Source: Psettodes erumei (Eukaryota > Chordata > Actinopteri > Pleuronectiformes > Psettodidae). From it: DNA of 64,000 nt. Positions 59,812 through 64,000 of the stretch are shown here, in pieces (position 1 is the first letter of the stretch; every line of letters starts with the position of its first letter). The stretch is taken from contig JAFBJZ010000372.1 of assembly GCA_016785225.1 (NCBI GenBank), forward strand, positions 248,001-312,000, given 5' to 3'. Made by a program: the position numbers and the translations under genes. The notes beneath the pieces were generated by a model. The model saw nothing but the letters and a program-made list of their open reading frames with translations, was not told the DNA's origin and did no database searches.

Positions 59812-62323
59812 ATTAACCTGCTGTGTATATCGACGCAGTGGCAAATAGCCTCATATTAACCGAGTAGGCCTCATCAGAATGATTTGTGTGTGTGTTGAGG
59901 GCACGTCTGAATGTTTCTCTGATGTGACACTGACAGATGAACGTAAAGATGCAGTTCGGCAAAAGTATGGCAGCACTGAATTACCTAACTGAGTGATTGC
60001 GTGTGTGTGTGTGAGTGTGTGGGTCTGTCTGTGTTTCTCCGAGGTGTGTTTCCAGTAATAGAGAACACATGAAAAGGACATATTACCATATTTCGCAAGG
60101 TGAAATATTGGGGGAGGTTAAAAATGGAAAATGTGGCTGGAGGCTTTGCTCTTCCATTTAAACAGAAAGAGACCCACATCTCATAGTGTTTCCCCCGCAC
60201 GGCAAAATTTTATTCATATTTTTATATCAAAGTGCCCTTGCTTAATACTCACACTGCTTCAGTCTGAACACAAACAAAATGAAACACATGAGATGCTGAG
60301 TTCTTTGACCCGAAGGCTGTCGAGTCAGGTCCCTGAGAAAAAAAGGGTTCCTCTATCCTCCAGAACCGAGTGTTGGAGTGGTCCAGCTCAGTTTGTAATG
60401 TGCTTTAGTGACGTTCCTTGGTGGGCAGCTGTAGAAAATAAGAAATAAGAATGATCCGTGACTCTCTTGCTGAATGAAAATAAAACTTCCATCAGTACAA
60501 GAGGGTTTTTTTGTGGCCAGGAGCCACAGCGCATTGAAATTCTGTGAATTTATCTCCTGTCAGTGAGTCCTGTTGTGGTTGGAAATTAAATGTGCAGTCG
60601 GTCCATTGGCTTTGCTTCCCTGTGCACCTGTGCAGATGTTCAGGCTGAAAACAAAATGTATCGTTAGGTTCTTTGCAGAATAGCTTATGAGGTTTGACAG
60701 ACAAAACACGGGACAATCAGGAAAAGAGGAAAAACAGGTATGTTTTTTTAAAAATTGAATTGAACTGCCTAAAATACCGGAGCAGGCATCAGGATGTTTG
60801 TGTTTGTCATTCAGTTCCCCAAACTGAATTAAATGCACCATGTTGGAAGTGTCCTGTACCGCGGGCAGATACTCAAACTCGACCCTCTTATTGATTCCTC
60901 GTTATCCAATAGTGGGAAATTTTTCCCTTCGGTCTTTCAGTTTACATAAAACCAAACCAGAGCATGACCATTGTCAGGAAAATAGTTGTTTTCAAATTTC
61001 TTAAATTTTGAAGCAGAGAGAATCACTTCCTACCTTAATCCTTACATTATTTACATACATCATTTCCTTTGCATCAGAAAGATATTTTAGTGTAAAGTTT
61101 TCTGCAACATAAGAGACTCAGCTATAAATACTGGACCGTTGGTTCCTCTGTGGATTCTGCTGCAGCATCTGATAAACATTGTGCTGCCGTGTGTCCCTGA
61201 AGCCAAGACTTCAGGAGGACGGCGTGACTAAAATGTGAATCAGTAGCAGGAACTCTGGTATAGGCTCCTGCCACCTCTCTGATAAGACTCCATCAGTCAT
61301 GTCCGCTGTTTGATCTAAACCCTTTGATCAGTGATCAGCAGCCGGGCAGCTAATCAATCGCAACGCTTAACCCGTTAAATGACTTAAAGGGCACTTTCAT
61401 CACTGTGCCTCTCAGGCAGATAGAAAACAGGCTCCACCAGTCGTGAGATTAAGTTTGAGTTTTGGTTCACAGCAACAATAATGTAATCCTTTATTAGATC
61501 TGAATACTACCACTGAACCACCACAATGACAGTAGACTTTTATTGCAATTATAGTAAGGAAGTGCTGCACAGCAGTCAACATAAAACAAACAGATTTAAG
61601 TAGAATTAAAATTTTAACATTAAAATAAAGTAAAGCTTCATTTTTGGGAGTGAAACTGACTCTGCGGATTTGATCTCCTCTGACAAGTTTCTCCACAGTT
61701 TCAAGGCCCTAGTCGGAGGCGGGTATACTTATTAAATTAAAAATGGAATGTAAGTCTGACTTCTGAAGGGCGAATGTTTAACATTTCACTGGGTGAGTTG
61801 GTTATAAGACTGGAAAAAATCCTCTCCAAAAAGCAGACTGTTCTCCAAACTCTCACGAATAAATAGAAACACACCGGCACCTGGAGACAGAAGAGAAGTT
61901 GAGGTGAGAAGGTGAGAAGGTGAGAGCTGAAAGCAGAGACCAGGTGAGTTAGTGCTGAGGGATGGACGACCTCACGACCTTGAGCTTCCACCTGCGGTGC
62001 GGCCGTGCACTTGTACGCAGGGAAACAGAAACACACGGAGCCGAAAAAACAGAAAATGGGCTCGTACCCACCTAAGGACAAACACGCACACACCCACACA
62101 TGGCTGTAATTCCCTGACTGAAGATCTGTTTGGCAGCAGCCCGCGGACTGAAACCATCATTAGAGCAGAATACAATGGAAGAAACACTCAGAATACAGAG
62201 CGAACACGCAGCCCTTGGCCTCAGTTTTCCCTCTTCTCTCTCTTTTTCCTTGACATTTTCCTTTTTCTGCCCTATTTAACCTCAATTTATAGACCGATTT
62301 TACATCTGCTTTTTACCTTGTAG
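59812..62323. other. non-coding stretch
   Basis: Short GT run at 60001-60020 and a threefold GGTGAGAA repeat at 61902-61925, followed by a donor-like CAG|GTGAGTTAG at 61944 with no good acceptor. 61290-61380 is complex and repeat-free. No gene seen. Confidence 0.42.
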
Positions 62324-62361
62324 TCATTCAGCCGATGCTCTTATCTTGAGTGACCTATTGT
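62324..62361 (+). repeat. fragment of a dispersed fish repeat
   Basis: 'GTCATTCAGCCGATGCTCTT' followed by ATCTTGAGTGACCTA resembles wording (catttagcagacgctctta, tccagagcgactta) I recall from a widespread teleost repeat. Short and diverged. The CTTGCTCAGGGGCAC fragment at 29290 may be from the same family. Confidence 0.45.
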
Positions 62362-64000
62362 ACGGGACTGCTGGCCTCTGTCCCTCGATGATTTGTGTTG
62401 TGAGTAGATGCTCACACGGGGCTTCCTGGCAATATTACTGTGACTCTGGACTAATGGTGTTGTGAGCAGGCGAGTCTGGGAAAGGTTGTTTGTTTTTTTC
62501 CAAACAGCAATGAGGGCAGGACGACGAAATGTTGACGAGTTCTGGCTTCAAAGAAGGAAGGACAATCAGCCGATCAATCCGATCAAGTTTACAGAGAAAA
62601 CTGCAGTTTCCAGTGGCTGTGATTCATTTAATGAACTTGATAGACAACAGGGACGTCTCAGATTTAGATTTTTCTAATAATGATAAAAATATAATAATTA
62701 ATAATGATGTTAATGATAAAGAGCTCACTTTTGCAACACCCTCACTCTGTGTGGTAATGAAGCAGTAAAACCAAAACACCAACAGAAAAGAAGGTAAGTC
62801 AAGAAAAGCACTAAAAATATTAGACTCAAACATAAACACTCAAACTGGAATTTTTTTTTCTTTTTTCCAGTTGCTGAAATGAGGTGGAGTAAACTTCAGT
62901 CTTCTGTTCTTCTTTTCTTTTCTTCTTTTTTAAAACCATCCCTCAGTGAATATCTGCAGCTTTCAGCTGCTCGGGTATCAGACATTTTTTGACAATCTTC
63001 ATTCGTATTTCCAGTCACACACTCTTCTGCATGTTGGGACCACAGAAAGATGTTCTTTTAGCACTGTTGTGAATTTTAAGGCGACATTGTTCCGTTCCCT
63101 CTCGATGTGACTGACACTGATTGTCTCCTCCAAGAGGACAAGGCTCAGCAGACACAGAGAAAGTGATTGTTGAGAGACCAATTTGCTCCCTGATTTAGCC
63201 TCTATTTATCCTAATGAGAGTTTGTGTCTGTGTGTGGGTGTGTGTGGTGCTGGCCCTTTGTTATTTGTGTTGCGTGACGTGAGGTTTATTCCCTGTGGAC
63301 ACAACAGGATGCTCAGTCTGATTTTATGTCAGAGAGGGAAATCAACATTTGTTGAGCTTCATGTGCAGAAAAAAGAAAAATGTTCTCAACCTCTTAAACC
63401 TCTGCGGTCTTGTTTTTTAAAATGATTATTATTATTTATTTTTTGTTTGTCTCTGACGGAGCCAGACACAAATCTACCAAAGCAGCTCATCCTGCTCTTG
63501 ATATAAGTAGGAACATCACAGCTGGAGACAAACACACCATCATTACAGTCAGTAATGGCTGACGCAGCGAGAGCAGAAACATAACGACTGTGTGGAAATC
63601 CCATTAATGAAAGCAGACGCACCGTCGTGGGGTAAATGCTTTCTGTTCTCAGCGTGGATTAAATGTGGACGAAGAAAAATGGAGCTAAATCCAGTGGTTG
63701 CTGCGTGCGTCATACAGATGGCATATCCATATGCACATCACATTTATCATCTGTAAATGAGATCTACACAGAGAGAGAGAGGCCGATGTAGAAACATGAT
63801 CAAGTCCTGGCAGCAGATTTCAGGACTGGCTGACGAACTACAGTTTTAAAAAAGGGAGAGTGGGAGAAAAAACAAGTCTGCAGCACTGGCTGTTTGTTTT
63901 GAAACAAATTCAAAGTTGAGTTTAATTTAATAAAAGCTGAACCTCATGCTTCCCTGGCTTTTATTAAACACCTGGACTTTAAATGTGGTTTAAATTGCGA
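62362..64000. other. non-coding stretch
   Basis: Contains an AG|GTAAGTC donor-like word at 62790 and, 80 bp on, a very T-rich acceptor (TTTTTTTTCTTTTTTCCAG) ending at 62870, a pair spaced like a small fish intron. The sequence on both sides is stop-rich, so any transcript would be non-coding. No gene seen. Confidence 0.4.

Noticed and set aside
1..64000. CRISPR arrays, operons, tRNA or rRNA genes
   Set aside because: Regular repeats here are microsatellites without unique spacers, and no tRNA B-box with matching A-box was found by eye.

Overview
The window looks like a piece of a teleost nuclear genome, probably a percomorph-type fish. The reasons are about forty (CA)n/(GT)n microsatellites in 64 kb, several fragments resembling interspersed repeats familiar from many fish genomes, and a broken Tc1-like transposase fragment. 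There are no bacterial operons, ribosome-binding sites, long intact open reading frames or complete gene structures. It reads as intron and/or intergenic DNA, and all organism and family calls rest on recognition by eye.

Layout. 1-3050 is non-coding, with a (GT)44 array at 1759-1846. At 3050-5250 a 570-bp pyrimidine tract, a compound GT/GA/GGGA/GT microsatellite and a CpG-rich block ending at a possible splice donor (3984/3985) look like the start of a plus-strand gene; this is the best promoter candidate. 5250-28360 is mostly featureless, with microsatellites, a CpG-rich stretch at 9055-9560, a repeat-like block at 9735-9900 and a few exon-like fragments. 28368-28690 is a second CpG-rich block, with splice-donor-like sequence on both strands. 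28700-46700 is microsatellite-rich (largest compound CA array at 37703-37940) and holds an exon-like open segment at 37148-37313.

At 46735-46864 there is an exon-like segment on the minus strand. The one clear mobile-element remnant is at 48090-48273 (plus strand, Tc1-like transposase, decayed). 49977-64000 contains a tetranucleotide array, a 13-bp-arm hairpin (50114-50147), a cluster of five strong splice-like signals at 58.1-58.4 kb, a CA-flanking repeat at 59424-59623 and another repeat fragment at 62324-62361.

No gene can be named. The exon-like segments have plausible splice sites and open frames but match no family I recognise. In 64 kb of fish DNA some such pairings arise by chance, so they carry low confidence. 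I found no CRISPR array, tRNA, rRNA, intact transposon, virus-derived gene or toxin gene, and no convincing undescribed system.
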